DNA of 64,000 nucleotides from Sphaerisporangium fuscum (GTDB lineage: Bacteria > Actinomycetota > Actinomycetes > Streptosporangiales > Streptosporangiaceae): positions 81,852 to 145,851 of the forward strand of contig NZ_JAHDTF010000029.1 of assembly GCF_018531465.1 (NCBI RefSeq), written 5' to 3'. The translations under genes and the position numbers were made by a program. Each line of letters begins with the position of its first letter. The first letter of the stretch is position 1. The notes below the pieces were generated by a model. It was not told the DNA's origin. It did not search any database and saw only the letters and a list, made by a program, of their open reading frames with translations. This document shows positions 48,808 to 58,281 of the stretch, one piece after another.

Positions 48808-50763
48808 TCAGTTGTCCCTGCGGAAGATGAGGACCAGGACGCGCAGCGCCAGGACCGAGGCGACCACCAGCAGGTTGTAGGCGAGGAGCTGGTACAGCGA
48901 CACCTGCGCGGTCACCTTCGGCCCGCCCGGGGTGCCGAGGAGCAGCACCGCCATGACGCCCGTGGTCGCGGCGAGCACGGTCAGCAGCACCTGGTGCAGC
49001 ATGCCGGTGACGTGCGCCCGGTCGCGCTCGTCGGCGAACAGCCGTACGTTCACGCTGAGCCGCCCGTGCTCGGCGGCGCCGACGATGCGCTCGACGCGGC
49101 GCGGAAGCCTGCGCAGCATCGGCAGCAGCGATGTCACCTCGTCGGTCACCGCCTGCCGTACGGTCACCGGGTCGCGCCGTTCGGCGACGTGCCGGGCGGC
49201 GAACGCCCGGGCCTCGGCCATCAGGTCGAATCGCGGGTCGAGCCGGGTGAGGGTGCCCTCGACGGTGGCGAGCGTCCGGAACACGGCCGCCACCTCGGGC
49301 GGCACCGACAGGCCGTGGCCCGACACGATGCGCAGCAGGTCGGTGAACAGGCGCGGACCGGCCACCGGGCCGCCGCCGTTCAGGTGGCGGGCCATGAACC
49401 GGCCGAGCTCGCGCTCCAGCCGCTGCTCGTCGATCTCGTCCGGCCGGGGGACGACCTCCAGCAGCGCGTCCGATACCCCGAGCGGGTCGCCGCGGTCCAT
49501 GGCGAGCAGCAGCATCTGGATGGAGGCCCGCAGCGAGGCGTCCAGCCGTCCGACCGAGCCGAAGTCGAGCAGGCCGAGGCGCCCGTCGGCGAGGACCATG
49601 ATGTTCCCGGGGTGCGGGTCGGCGTGGAAGACGCCGTCCAGCATGATCTGCCGCAGCAGCGCGTCGAGGAGCGTGCGCGCCAGGGCGGCCGGCTCCGCCG
49701 CAGACCCGGCCCCCTCGGCGGCGGCGACGGCGGCGAGGGGGGTGCCCTCCAGGCGTTCCATGACCAGTACCCGGCGTCCGCACAGCGGCGTGTGAGGGAC
49801 GGGGACGTGTACGGCCGTGCCGGGCGAGGCCGCGGCGACGGCGGCCATGTTCGCCGCCTCCACCCGGAAGTCGAGCTCCTCGCGCAGCGCCTCGGCGAAC
49901 CCGTGCGCGAGGTCGCGGACGCCCAGCGCGCGGGCCCATCGGGTGCGGTCGTCCAGGGTCTGGGCGAGCCGCGCGACGATGTCGAGGTCACGTTCGACCA
50001 CCTCGGTGATCCCCGGCCGCTGGACCTTGATCACCACCCGCTCCCCCGAGCGCAGCCGCGCCGCGTACACCTGGGCGATGGACGCCGACGCGAGGGGACG
50101 CCGGTCGAACTCCTCGAACACCTCCTCCACCGGCCCGGGAAGCTCGGCGGCGAGCACCCGCTCCACCTCCTCCCACGGCGCGGGCGCCGCCTTGTCCTGC
50201 AGCAGGGCGAGCTCGTCCACGAACTCCGCGGGGAGCAGGTCGGGCCGCGTGGACAGGATCTGGCCCAGCTTGACGAACGTCACGCCCGCCTCGTCCAGTG
50301 CCAGGCGCAGCGACCGGGCGAGCCGCGCGCGCCCGGAGGCGGCCTCGAGGTCGGGACGGCGACCCCGCAGGTACGGCCCGAGCCCGTGGCGGGCGAGGAT
50401 GCGCACGATCGAGAAGTAGCGCCGCGACCGTACGACCCTGCCGCGCAACGAGCGGACGAGTTCGATCGGGCCGGGCAGCGACCCGGTGGGCACCAGGGCC
50501 TCGGCGATCGCGAGGAACACCATCGCGGCGAGCAGGGCGCACGCCCCGGCCAGGATCAGGAACCACAGCGGGGTGAGACTGGGATCGTCGCGGGAGACCG
50601 ATCCCGCCAGCGACTGCGCGATCGGCCCGGCCAGCAGGAAGGCCAGTGCCCCGGCGAGGAACGCGCGGAGCAGCCCGAACCGCAGGTTCAGCAGCCGCCG
50701 CGCGGCCGCGGCGAATCCGAGGATCATCACGATCACCGTGACGGCGATGGTGACGGTCACCAT
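48808..50763 (-). CDS. ABC1/UbiB-family atypical protein kinase
   Basis: About 650 residues. The N-terminal two helices (VTIAVTVIVMILGFAAAARR and AFLAGALAFLLAGPIAQS) anchor it. The ABC1 core has FVKLGQILSTRPDLLPAEFV (KxGQ motif), PLASASIAQVYAARL (Ala-rich loop in place of a Gly loop), VVIKVQRPG, GVFHADPHPGNIMV and LLDFGSVGRLD. Two further helices close the C-terminus. Members assist quinone or lipid metabolism through ATPase activity. ATG at 50763 is preferred (AGGTGG upstream); GTG at 50790 is possible. Confidence 0.88.
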   Translation of the reverse strand: MVTVTIAVTVIVMILGFAAAARRLLNLRFGLLRAFLAGALAFLLAGPIAQSLAGSVSRDDPSLTPLWFLILAGACALLAAMVFLAIAEALVPTGSLPGPIELVRSLRGRVVRSRRYFSIVRILARHGLGPYLRGRRPDLEAASGRARLARSLRLALDEAGVTFVKLGQILSTRPDLLPAEFVDELALLQDKAAPAPWEEVERVLAAELPGPVEEVFEEFDRRPLASASIAQVYAARLRSGERVVIKVQRPGITEVVERDLDIVARLAQTLDDRTRWARALGVRDLAHGFAEALREELDFRVEAANMAAVAAASPGTAVHVPVPHTPLCGRRVLVMERLEGTPLAAVAAAEGAGSAAEPAALARTLLDALLRQIMLDGVFHADPHPGNIMVLADGRLGLLDFGSVGRLDASLRASIQMLLLAMDRGDPLGVSDALLEVVPRPDEIDEQRLERELGRFMARHLNGGGPVAGPRLFTDLLRIVSGHGLSVPPEVAAVFRTLATVEGTLTRLDPRFDLMAEARAFAARHVAERRDPVTVRQAVTDEVTSLLPMLRRLPRRVERIVGAAEHGRLSVNVRLFADERDRAHVTGMLHQVLLTVLAATTGVMAVLLLGTPGGPKVTAQVSLYQLLAYNLLVVASVLALRVLVLIFRRDN

Positions 50764-50916
50764 GGCATCCACCTGGGGGCCTCCGGGCACTCGTATCTAC
50801 GGGCGACAGGGCGGTCTCCGTGGCCACCGCCGAGGCGAGACCTTATCGCGGGATATGTCCCGTTACCGCCATCCAGCGCCACAGCGGAGACGCCGGTGGC
50901 GTAGGTTGCGGTGGAT

Positions 50917-51768
50917 ATGACGAACAATGTCGAAGTACTGCGCTACGCCGCCTTCACCGACGATCCCGAGGGCGGCAATCCCGCGGGTGTCGTCCTCGAC
51001 GCCGCGGGCCTGTCGGATGCCGGGATGCTCGCCGTCGCCGCCGAGGTCGGGTACTCCGAGACCGCCTTCATCACCCGTGGGGACGAAGAGGGCCGCGCGT
51101 TCAGAGTGCGGTACTTCGCACCGGCCGCCGAGGTCGACTTCTGCGGGCATGCCACGATCGCGACCGCCGTCGTCCTCGGCGAGCGGCTCGGCCCCGGCCG
51201 GCTGGTGTTCGAGACCAACGCCGGCGAGGTCGTGGTGGACACCGAGTCCGAAGGGGACAGGCTCCTCGCCACGCTCACCAGCGTCCCCACGCGCTCGCGC
51301 CCGGCGAAGGAGGAGGAGATCGGGCGGACGCTGGCCGCGCTCGGCTGGTCGCGCGACGACCTCGACCCCGCGTTCCCGCCGCACGTCGCCTTCGGCGGGG
51401 TCGAACACCTCGTGCTGGCCGCGGCCTCCCGCGAGCGACTGGCCCGCCTCGACTACGACTTCGAGGCCCTGCGCTCGGTCATGACCGGGCACGGCTGGAC
51501 GACGGTGAACCTGTTCTGGCGCGAGAACCAGGAGCGCTTCCACGCCCGCAACCCGTTCCCGGTGGGCGGAGTGGTCGAGGACCCGGCCACCGGGGCCGCC
51601 GCCGCGGCGTTCGGCGGCTACCTCCGCGAGCTGGGAACCGGAGCCGCCGAGTTCACGGTCCTCCAGGGCGTGGACATGGGAAGGCGGAGCACTCTGAAGG
51701 TGTCGATCGCCTCCCCGGACGGCCGCACCAGGGTCAGCGGCGGCGCGGTGCCGATCGAGGTGCCGTAG
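50917..51768 (+). CDS. PhzF-family isomerase-like protein
   Basis: A 283-residue protein of the diaminopimelate-epimerase fold, PhzF family. The catalytic Glu48 lies in VGYSETAFIT; other blocks are GGNPAGVVLD, RYFAPAAEVDFCGHATIATA and the C-terminal EDPATGAAAAAFGGYLRE. PhzF itself isomerises dihydro-hydroxyanthranilate in phenazine synthesis, but no other phenazine genes are here, so the substrate is unknown. ATG at 50917 or GTG at 50911. It stands alone, divergent from the UbiB-like gene. Confidence 0.88.
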   Translation: MTNNVEVLRYAAFTDDPEGGNPAGVVLDAAGLSDAGMLAVAAEVGYSETAFITRGDEEGRAFRVRYFAPAAEVDFCGHATIATAVVLGERLGPGRLVFETNAGEVVVDTESEGDRLLATLTSVPTRSRPAKEEEIGRTLAALGWSRDDLDPAFPPHVAFGGVEHLVLAAASRERLARLDYDFEALRSVMTGHGWTTVNLFWRENQERFHARNPFPVGGVVEDPATGAAAAAFGGYLRELGTGAAEFTVLQGVDMGRRSTLKVSIASPDGRTRVSGGAVPIEVP

Positions 51769-51926
51769 CCGTCCCGCGCGGTCTTCGGACACGATGACGG
51801 CCCTAGGCCCATTTTCCGCACATCGCCCTCAATGACCTGCGGTGATCATTGATAGTGCCGGACCGCATATAGCGGCCGACCAGGGAGATTCGGGCTCGTG
51901 CGGAAAACAGGCCTAGGCTTGCCCGG

Positions 51927-52361
51927 GTGAGAATCCGCCCCAGAACCCCCGAGGATCTGCCCGCCTGCGTCGAGGCCCTCGCGCAGGTCCAGGACACCGA
52001 CCGCTACCCGGTGAACTGGCCCGAGGATCCCGGCGGCTGGCTCACGCCCGCCGAGCTCGCCTCGGCCTGGATCGCGGAGGAGGCGGGGGCCGTGCTCGGC
52101 CACGTCGGCGTCACCCGGGACGCGGAGATCACCCGCCTCTTCGTGACCCCGGCGGCACGCGGGCGCGGCCTGGCCGTACGGCTCCTCGACACCGTCCGCG
52201 CCGCCGTCCGCGCCCCGCTCAAACTGGAGGTCTCCTCCGAGGGCACGGCGGCCATCGCCCTGTACGAACGGTCGGGCTGGCGCCGGGTGGGCAGCAGCCG
52301 CGCCGACTGGCTCAACGCGGCCGGCGAGCCCGCTCTGCTCCACCACTACGTGAGCCCATGA
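51927..52361 (+). CDS. GNAT-family N-acetyltransferase
   Basis: A 144-residue acetyltransferase: N-terminal MRIRPRTPEDLPACVEALAQ, the substrate region DRYPVNWPEDPGGWL, and the acetyl-CoA motif ITRLFVTPAARGRGLAVRLL followed by the C-terminal YERSGWRRVGSSRADW. The acceptor is unknown. The GTG at 51927 has no ribosome-binding site and lies about 15 bases after CCTAGGCT, so the mRNA may be leaderless. It ends at a perfect hairpin shared with the convergent FAD-enzyme gene. Confidence 0.87.
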   Translation: MRIRPRTPEDLPACVEALAQVQDTDRYPVNWPEDPGGWLTPAELASAWIAEEAGAVLGHVGVTRDAEITRLFVTPAARGRGLAVRLLDTVRAAVRAPLKLEVSSEGTAAIALYERSGWRRVGSSRADWLNAAGEPALLHHYVSP

Positions 52362-52390
52362 ACCCGGTCCCGTCACTGACGGGACCGGGT
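52362..52390. terminator. Bidirectional terminator hairpin
   Basis: ACCCGGTCCCGTCA (52362-52375) pairs perfectly with TGACGGGACCGGGT (52377-52390) around a single central base. It lies between the convergent GNAT and FAD-oxidoreductase genes. Confidence 0.85.
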
Positions 52391-52411
52391 GTCGTCCGGG
52401 CCAGGTCGAGG

Positions 52412-53737
52412 TCAGTCCCTCACCGGGAAGTTGGCCCGGAAGACGTGCTGGGGATCGCGGGACTTCTTGATCTCGCGCAGGCGGGCGAGCGTCTCGGCGG
52501 GGAGCGCCTGGCCCGCGTTCTCGCCCGGGGCCAGGAAGGTGTACGGTTTGCGCCCGCTGACGTGCGCCGCCAGCTTGTGCACGAGCTGCGCCTGCTTAAC
52601 CTGCACCGCCTCGGTCAGGTGGGGCAGCCGCAGCCCGAGCAGGTACAGCATGTACGGCTCGGTCAGCGCGCCGCCCGCGCCTCCGGCGGAACCGGCCTCG
52701 GCCAGCGCCCCGCCCAGGTGCCTGAGCTGCACGTTCACCAGCGGCGCCGCCGGCTCGGACGCGAGGATCTCCACTGCCGCGTCGTCCAGGCCGGTCAGCA
52801 GTTCCACGCGGGACAGCGCCGGGCTGGGGTCGACGGGTTCGGCGGCGATGCCGCCCAGGTCCGCGATGTCCATGATCTTGCGGGTGTCGGAGAGAGGGCC
52901 GCCGATCTTCTCGAACGGCGCCAGCAGTTCCCTCGCCTCGTCCTCCTCGCCCAGGAACGTCACGTCGACCGTGACGATCGGCGGGGCGGGGGGCGGCGGC
53001 TGCATCCGGTTGACCCACACCGACAGCTCGCGCGGCGCGTCCGCCGTGACCTCGCGGAAGGCCTCGAACACCTCGCCGGCGCGCTCGCCCGGCCACACGA
53101 TCCGCCCGCCGTACAGGAACGGCACCGGGTACAGCTCCAGCTCGACGGCGGTGACCAGCGCGAAGTCGCCGCCGCCGCCGCGCAGGGCCCAGAACAGCTC
53201 ACTGTCGGACTCGGCGGTGACGCGGGCCCGGTCGCCGCCGGCGTCGACGACCTCGAAGGCGCGCACGGAGTCGGCGGCCCAGCCGTACCTGCGGCCGAAC
53301 CACGACACCCCGCCCCCGAGGACGAAACCGGCCACGCTCACGGCAGGGGAGCTCCCGGCGAGGCCGGTCAGGCCGTGCTCGCCCGTCTCGGCCAGCACCC
53401 GGCCCCACCGCGCGCCGGCGCCCACCCGGGCGACGCGCTTCACCGGGTCCACCTCCACGTGGCCGAGGCGGCCGGTGCGCAGCAGGATCACTCCTTCCAC
53501 GTCACCAGAGGCGCCGTGACCGGAGGGCTGCGCCGAGATCGTCAGGCCGGAACCGTGGGCGTACCGCACCAGCGCGGCCACGTCGGCGTCGTCCTCGGCC
53601 TCGACCACCGCGGCCACCGGCTGGCGCACCCCGACGGCCCAGGGCCCGGCCGCCTCCTCGAAGCCCGCGTCCCCGGGGAGGAGCACCCGCCCCTTGACGG
53701 CACTGTGCAGATCCATGCTCTTCATCTCCTCGCTCAC
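52412..53737 (-). CDS. FAD-binding oxidoreductase (berberine-bridge-enzyme-like)
   Basis: About 441 residues. The PCMH-type FAD domain includes VGVRQPVAAVVEAEDDADVA, ISAQPSGHGASGDVEGVILL (His in the flavin-attachment region), GAGARWGRVLAETGEHGLTG and GFVLGGGVSWFGRRYGWAAD. A C-terminal BBE segment ends DPQHVFRANFPV. It probably oxidises an alcohol or sugar-like group. GTG at 53737 overlaps the upstream AhpD-like stop; ATG at 53716 or 53725 with GAGGAG is also possible. It forms a two-gene operon with that gene. Confidence 0.85.
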   Translation of the reverse strand: MSEEMKSMDLHSAVKGRVLLPGDAGFEEAAGPWAVGVRQPVAAVVEAEDDADVAALVRYAHGSGLTISAQPSGHGASGDVEGVILLRTGRLGHVEVDPVKRVARVGAGARWGRVLAETGEHGLTGLAGSSPAVSVAGFVLGGGVSWFGRRYGWAADSVRAFEVVDAGGDRARVTAESDSELFWALRGGGGDFALVTAVELELYPVPFLYGGRIVWPGERAGEVFEAFREVTADAPRELSVWVNRMQPPPPAPPIVTVDVTFLGEEDEARELLAPFEKIGGPLSDTRKIMDIADLGGIAAEPVDPSPALSRVELLTGLDDAAVEILASEPAAPLVNVQLRHLGGALAEAGSAGGAGGALTEPYMLYLLGLRLPHLTEAVQVKQAQLVHKLAAHVSGRKPYTFLAPGENAGQALPAETLARLREIKKSRDPQHVFRANFPVRD

Positions 53738-54186
53738 CACGCCGAACCGGCGATCTGGCGGACGGTGGCGTTGAGCCGGTTCCACAGGTTGACGTTCGCG
53801 ATGGCCATGATCACGGCGGCGAGCTCGGTCTCGGAGAAGTGGTCGGCCGCGGCGTCCCACACCTCGTCACTGACCTGACCGCCGTCGGCCAGCCGGGTGA
53901 CCTCCTCGGCCAGCGCCAGCGCGGCACGCTCGGCGTCGGTGAAGTACGGCGTCTCCCGCCAGGCGGCGACGGCGAACAGCCGCTCGTCGCTCTGGCCCTC
54001 CTTGCGCAGGTCACGAGCATGCATGTCGACGCACACGCTGCACCCGTTGATCTGGCTGGCCCGCAACAGCACCAGGTCCACCGTCACCTTCGGCAGGCCC
54101 GCCTGGTCGATCGCCTTGCCCAGGCTCAGCAGCGCCTGCATGGCGCCGGGCAGGACCATGGCCGGGTTCTTCATGCGTGCTTCCAT
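53734..54186 (-). CDS. Carboxymuconolactone decarboxylase / AhpD-like protein
   Basis: A 150-residue helical protein of the AhpD-like family with the redox pair C49-x-x-C52 in ASQINGCSVCVDMHARDLRK and an active-site His three residues later. It is likely a thiol peroxidase or disulfide reductase. Later blocks (FAVAAWRETPYFTDAERAAL, MAIANVNLWNRLNATV) match the family. ATG at 54186 follows GAGGAG at 8 bases. It overlaps the FAD oxidoreductase gene, and both follow the AfsR-like regulator gene in the same direction after a 166-bp gap. Confidence 0.87.
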   Translation of the reverse strand: MEARMKNPAMVLPGAMQALLSLGKAIDQAGLPKVTVDLVLLRASQINGCSVCVDMHARDLRKEGQSDERLFAVAAWRETPYFTDAERAALALAEEVTRLADGGQVSDEVWDAAADHFSETELAAVIMAIANVNLWNRLNATVRQIAGSAW

Positions 54187-54352
54187 GACATGTGCTCCTC
54201 GAGATCGTCGTCCTCGGCCGAATGACGAAGCGGAACCCGGAAGGGTGACGGCCCACGTCCTCGGCTGTGAGGACCAGACTCGGGGGAGGCGTTGATGCGC
54301 TCGCGATACGTCCTCGATACGTCCGCGATGCACCCCGGCCGAGCGGTGCGGC

Positions 54353-57268
54353 TCAGCCCTCGGTACGGGCCAGGCCGCGGCTCGCGCGGGTCTGCTCGTC
54401 GCGGTTGCCCAGTTCGCGGGCGAGGTCGAGGGCGGCGCCGTGCAGGCGCGCGGCCTCCGCGGCGTCGTCCAACGCGTACGCGGCCTCGGCCAGGCCGTTG
54501 AGCGCCTTGGCCTCGCCCCGCCGGTACCCGAACCGGCGGTAGAGCTCCAGCGCCCGCCGGTGGTGGTCGCGCGCCTGTTCGGGCAGGCCCTGGCGCAGGC
54601 ACGCCACACCCAGGTTGTCCAGGGCGTCGGCCTCGCCACCCCGGCTGCCGATCGCACGGAACAACTCCAGCGCCTCCTGGTGGAGGTCGCCCGCCTCGGC
54701 GTAACGGCCCAGCCGTTCGTGGACGACGCCCAGGCAGTCCAGGCAGACCGCCTCACCGAACCGGTCGCCGAGCTCCCGGAACAGCTCCAGTGCGCGGCGG
54801 TAGGCCGCCGACGCCTCGTCGTGCTCGTCGGCCCCGACGCGCACGCGGCCCAGGCCGATCAGCGCCCGCGCCTCACCGCGCCGGTCACCGCCCGTACGGC
54901 AGGTCGCCAGCGCCCGCTCGAAGTGCTCCTGTGCCAGGCGGTCGTCGCCCTGGACCTGGTGCACCCAGCCCAGATCGGTCAGCGCCCGGCCCGCGCCCGC
55001 GAGGTCCTCCCGGAGGCGGGCCGCCTCCAGGGCCTTGCCGTACAGCGTGAGGGCGTCGTCGTGGTAGGCGTGGTCGTACAGGTAGCGGTAGAGCGTGGTG
55101 GCCAGCAGCCCCGCGTGGGCCTGCCGGTCGCCGTCGGTGACGTGCGCGGCGGCCAGGACGAGGTTGGTTCGTTCCGCGTCCAGCCAGGCCAGCGCGTGAG
55201 CAGGGTCATCGAAGACGAGCCCGGCCGCCGCCGGCCGCTCGACGCGCGGCCGCCGGTGGGCGCTGTCGGGGTAGAGCACGTCCATGGCGGCGTGCGCGGC
55301 GGCCAGGTGATGGTCGAGCAGCCTGGTCAGGGCCGCCCGCCGGTCCTCGGGGGTCTCCTCGGCGGCGGCCGTGTCGCGGGCGTGCTGGCGCAGCAGGTCG
55401 TGAAGGCGGTAGCGGCCGGGTTCGTGCTGCTGGAGCATGTGCACGTCCAGCAGGTCCTCCAGCAGGTGCTCGGCCTCCTGCGGCCCGAGGTCGCCGAGAG
55501 CGGCCGCGGCGTACGGCCCGATGTCCCGCCCGGGATGCAGCCCCAGGAGCCGGAACAGGCGCTGCTGATCGGGATCGAGCTGGCGGTAGGACAGGGTGAA
55601 GGCGGCGGCGACCCCGCGTTCGGAGGTGGCCAGCTCCGACAGCCGGCGACGTTCGTCGCGCAGCCGTTCGGCGAGGTAGGCCACGCTCCAGCGCGGCCGG
55701 TGCCGGAGCCGGGCGGCGGCGATCCGCACGGCCAGCGGCAGGAACCCGCACAGCAGCAGGACCTCCGCGACGGCGTCCGGTTCGGCCTCGGCACGCGCCC
55801 CCACGATCCGGGCGACCAGCTCGGCGGCGTCCGGGTGGGGCAGCACGTCGATCGACAGGGAGTGCGCGGCGTCCAGGTCGGGCAGTCGCCGCCGGCTGGT
55901 GACCAGCACGAGGCTGCTGGAGGCGCCGGGCAGAAGGGGCCGCACCTGGGCCGCGTCGGCGGCGTTGTCCAGCACGATCAGCACGCGCCGCCCGGCCAGT
56001 TCGGCCCGCCACAGCGCGGCCCGCTCGTCCGTCGCCGCCGGGATGCGCTCGACGGGCACGCCGAGCTGCCGGAGCAGGAACTCGATCGCCTCACCGGACC
56101 CCAGCGGCTGCTGACCGGCGGTGTGCGCGCGGAGGTCGACGAAGAGCCGGCCGTCGGGGTAGCGGTCGGCGAGCCGATGCGCGGCGTGGACGGCCAGCGC
56201 GGTCTTGCCGGCTCCCGCCATGCCGTCGATGGCGACGATGGTCACCACGCCCTCCTCCTGGGGCAGAGCCCGCGTGAGCAGGTCGAGCTCGGCGGTCCTG
56301 CCGGAGAAGTCGGCGATGTCGTAGGGCAGGAAGGTGACCTGGCGAAGGTCGGACGGCACGGCGAGGGGCGCATCAGGACCGGTACGGCGGTGCGCGGGCG
56401 CTTCGGACGCCGTACCCCCCTGTGCGGGGGCGTCGGGACGCTGCGCGGGACCTTCAGGAGTCCTGGAATCCCCCTCCACTCCCCCGGCGCCGGGGCCGGG
56501 CGCATCCGCGAGCCCGCGCAGGACGGCCTCTTCGAGCGCCAGGAAGGCAGGTGAGGGGTCGAGCCCCTGCTCGTCGGCCAGCCGCGCGCGATACTCGCGG
56601 CCGACCGCGAGCGCGTCGGCCTGCCGGCCGGCACGGTGCAGCGCGGTCATCAGGTGCCCGGTCAGCCGCTCCCTCAGCGGGTACGCGGCCACCTCGGCGG
56701 CCAGCTCGCCGATCACCTCCTCGTGCCCGCCCGCCGCCAGTTCCAGCGCGGCGAGCCGTTCCACGGCGGCGAGCCGCCGGTCCTCCAGCTGCGCCCGGGC
56801 GCTGTCGACGTAGTCCGCGTTCACCCCGCTGAACGCCGGCCCGCGCCAGAGCCCCAGCGCGGCACGCAACCGCCGTGCCGCCTCCGCCGGATCGTCCTGC
56901 GCCCTGGCGGCGGAGACCAGGGCGGTGAACTCCTCCAGGTCGAGCTGCCCCGGCTCGGGGTCGACCATATAACCCGCGGGACGGGTCTGCAGCACCCCTT
57001 CGACGCCCGCGGCCCTGAGCACCCGGCGGATCGCGGTGACGGCCGCGTGGACCTGCGCGCGCGCCGTGTCGGGTGGAGTCGGTCCCCAGATCGCGTCGAT
57101 CAGCCGATCGGCGCTCAAGACGGCCCGCGCGTGCAGCAGCATGTACGCCAGGAAGGCGCGGTGGCGAGGCGCGAGCCCCGGCAGCGAACGGCCCTGATCG
57201 CACACATCCACCGGCCCCAGGACCGTGAACCGCACCGGATCCCCTCCCGCGGCATCGTCAATGGTCAT
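54353..57268 (-). CDS. AfsR/SARP-type regulator with NB-ARC and TPR domains
   Basis: A 971-residue regulator. The N-terminal OmpR-like winged helix (RFTVLGPVDVCDQGRSLPGL, LAYMLLHARAVLSADRLIDA) and BTAD (about 100-245) form the SARP part. A low-complexity linker follows. An NB-ARC ATPase has Walker A AIDGMAGAGKTALAVHAAHR and Walker B RRVLIVLDNAADAAQV; the C-terminal third is a TPR array (repeats such as RREDLAGAGRALTDLG, GDRFGEAVCLDCLGVVHERL). AfsR-like proteins activate secondary metabolism or stress genes. Likely targets are its own strand's AhpD/FAD genes, or the divergent SDR at 57504. Confidence 0.9.
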   Translation of the reverse strand: MTIDDAAGGDPVRFTVLGPVDVCDQGRSLPGLAPRHRAFLAYMLLHARAVLSADRLIDAIWGPTPPDTARAQVHAAVTAIRRVLRAAGVEGVLQTRPAGYMVDPEPGQLDLEEFTALVSAARAQDDPAEAARRLRAALGLWRGPAFSGVNADYVDSARAQLEDRRLAAVERLAALELAAGGHEEVIGELAAEVAAYPLRERLTGHLMTALHRAGRQADALAVGREYRARLADEQGLDPSPAFLALEEAVLRGLADAPGPGAGGVEGDSRTPEGPAQRPDAPAQGGTASEAPAHRRTGPDAPLAVPSDLRQVTFLPYDIADFSGRTAELDLLTRALPQEEGVVTIVAIDGMAGAGKTALAVHAAHRLADRYPDGRLFVDLRAHTAGQQPLGSGEAIEFLLRQLGVPVERIPAATDERAALWRAELAGRRVLIVLDNAADAAQVRPLLPGASSSLVLVTSRRRLPDLDAAHSLSIDVLPHPDAAELVARIVGARAEAEPDAVAEVLLLCGFLPLAVRIAAARLRHRPRWSVAYLAERLRDERRRLSELATSERGVAAAFTLSYRQLDPDQQRLFRLLGLHPGRDIGPYAAAALGDLGPQEAEHLLEDLLDVHMLQQHEPGRYRLHDLLRQHARDTAAAEETPEDRRAALTRLLDHHLAAAHAAMDVLYPDSAHRRPRVERPAAAGLVFDDPAHALAWLDAERTNLVLAAAHVTDGDRQAHAGLLATTLYRYLYDHAYHDDALTLYGKALEAARLREDLAGAGRALTDLGWVHQVQGDDRLAQEHFERALATCRTGGDRRGEARALIGLGRVRVGADEHDEASAAYRRALELFRELGDRFGEAVCLDCLGVVHERLGRYAEAGDLHQEALELFRAIGSRGGEADALDNLGVACLRQGLPEQARDHHRRALELYRRFGYRRGEAKALNGLAEAAYALDDAAEAARLHGAALDLARELGNRDEQTRASRGLARTEG

Positions 57269-57503
57269 CGTGTAGGGGAAAGGCTCTCAAGTCGGTAGCC
57301 GACCTCAGTCGCCAACGATAGCCACAATCGGCGCCTCACGGTCAGCACGTCTCAGAACCTGGCCATCGCCCGCATATCGCGGACGCATCGCCACCGCATC
57401 AACGCCTTCTCCGAATCTTGTGACCACCGCCGAGGACGCGGCCGTCACGCTTTCCCGTCCGGCTTCGTCAACTGGCCGAGCACGACGATTTCGAGGAGCA
57501 GGC

Positions 57504-58220
57504 ATGAAGGAACAGGCTGGGACCGTCGCGCTGGTCACCGGCGCCACCAGGGGCATCGGCCACACGACGGCCAAGCTGCTGGGCGAGCGCGGCATCACCG
57601 CGATCATCGGCGCCCGTGACGAGGAACGCGGCAGAGCCGCCGCCGAGCCGCTCGGTCTGCCGCACGTCCGGCTGGACGTCACCGACGCCGCGAGCGTCCG
57701 CGCGGCGGCGAAGTGGATCGAGCAGGAGTACGGCAGGCTGGACATCCTGGTCAACAACGCCGGGATCATGGTCCCGGACGGGCCGCCGAGCCAGAGCTCG
57801 GTGGAGGACGCCCGGCACGTCTACGAGACGAACGTGTTCGGCGTCATCGAGGTGACCAACGCGCTGCTGCCGCTGCTGCGCCGCTCACCGGCGGGCCGCA
57901 TCGTCAACGTCTCCAGCGAGCGCGGCTCGATCGCAGGCTCCCTGGACCAAAACCACCCCCTGTGGTCGATGCTCAACCTGGCCTACTGCTCGTCCAAGGC
58001 CGCCCTGAACATGATCACCGTGTCCTACGCCAAGGAGCTCTGGGACACACCGATCAAGGTCAACGCGGTCGACCCCGGCTGGGTGAAGACCGACATCAAC
58101 CACAACACCGGCATCAAGACCGTCGAGCAGGGGGCCGCGCCGATCCTGGCCATGGCACTGCTGGACGCCGACGGGCCGACCGCGACCTTCGTCCAGGACG
58201 AAGGCCCCCTTCCCTGGTGA
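57504..58220 (+). CDS. SDR-family oxidoreductase (complete active site)
   Basis: A 238-residue classical SDR of the carbonyl-reductase-like type. Motifs: VTGATRGIGHTTAKLL, LDVTD, LVNNAGIMVPDGP, VNVSSERGS (catalytic Ser), LAYCSSKAALNMI (Tyr and Lys of YxxxK) and VDPGWVKTDIN. Arg in GARDEER suggests NADP use. Unlike the other two SDRs in the window it keeps the full catalytic set. ATG with CGAGGAGC upstream. It follows the divergent AfsR-like gene and precedes a secreted esterase gene by 61 bases, so the pair may be co-transcribed. Confidence 0.88.
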   Translation: MKEQAGTVALVTGATRGIGHTTAKLLGERGITAIIGARDEERGRAAAEPLGLPHVRLDVTDAASVRAAAKWIEQEYGRLDILVNNAGIMVPDGPPSQSSVEDARHVYETNVFGVIEVTNALLPLLRRSPAGRIVNVSSERGSIAGSLDQNHPLWSMLNLAYCSSKAALNMITVSYAKELWDTPIKVNAVDPGWVKTDINHNTGIKTVEQGAAPILAMALLDADGPTATFVQDEGPLPW

Positions 58221-58281
58221 CCGCGCCGCCCGCCGGCACACCCCGCCCTGAACTCCACGTCACTTGAGAAAGAGCATTGAA

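Noticed and set aside
48580..50904. 774-codon open frame on the plus strand opposite the UbiB-like gene
   Set aside because: Mirror frame of the kinase gene caused by third-position G+C bias; no recognisable motif.
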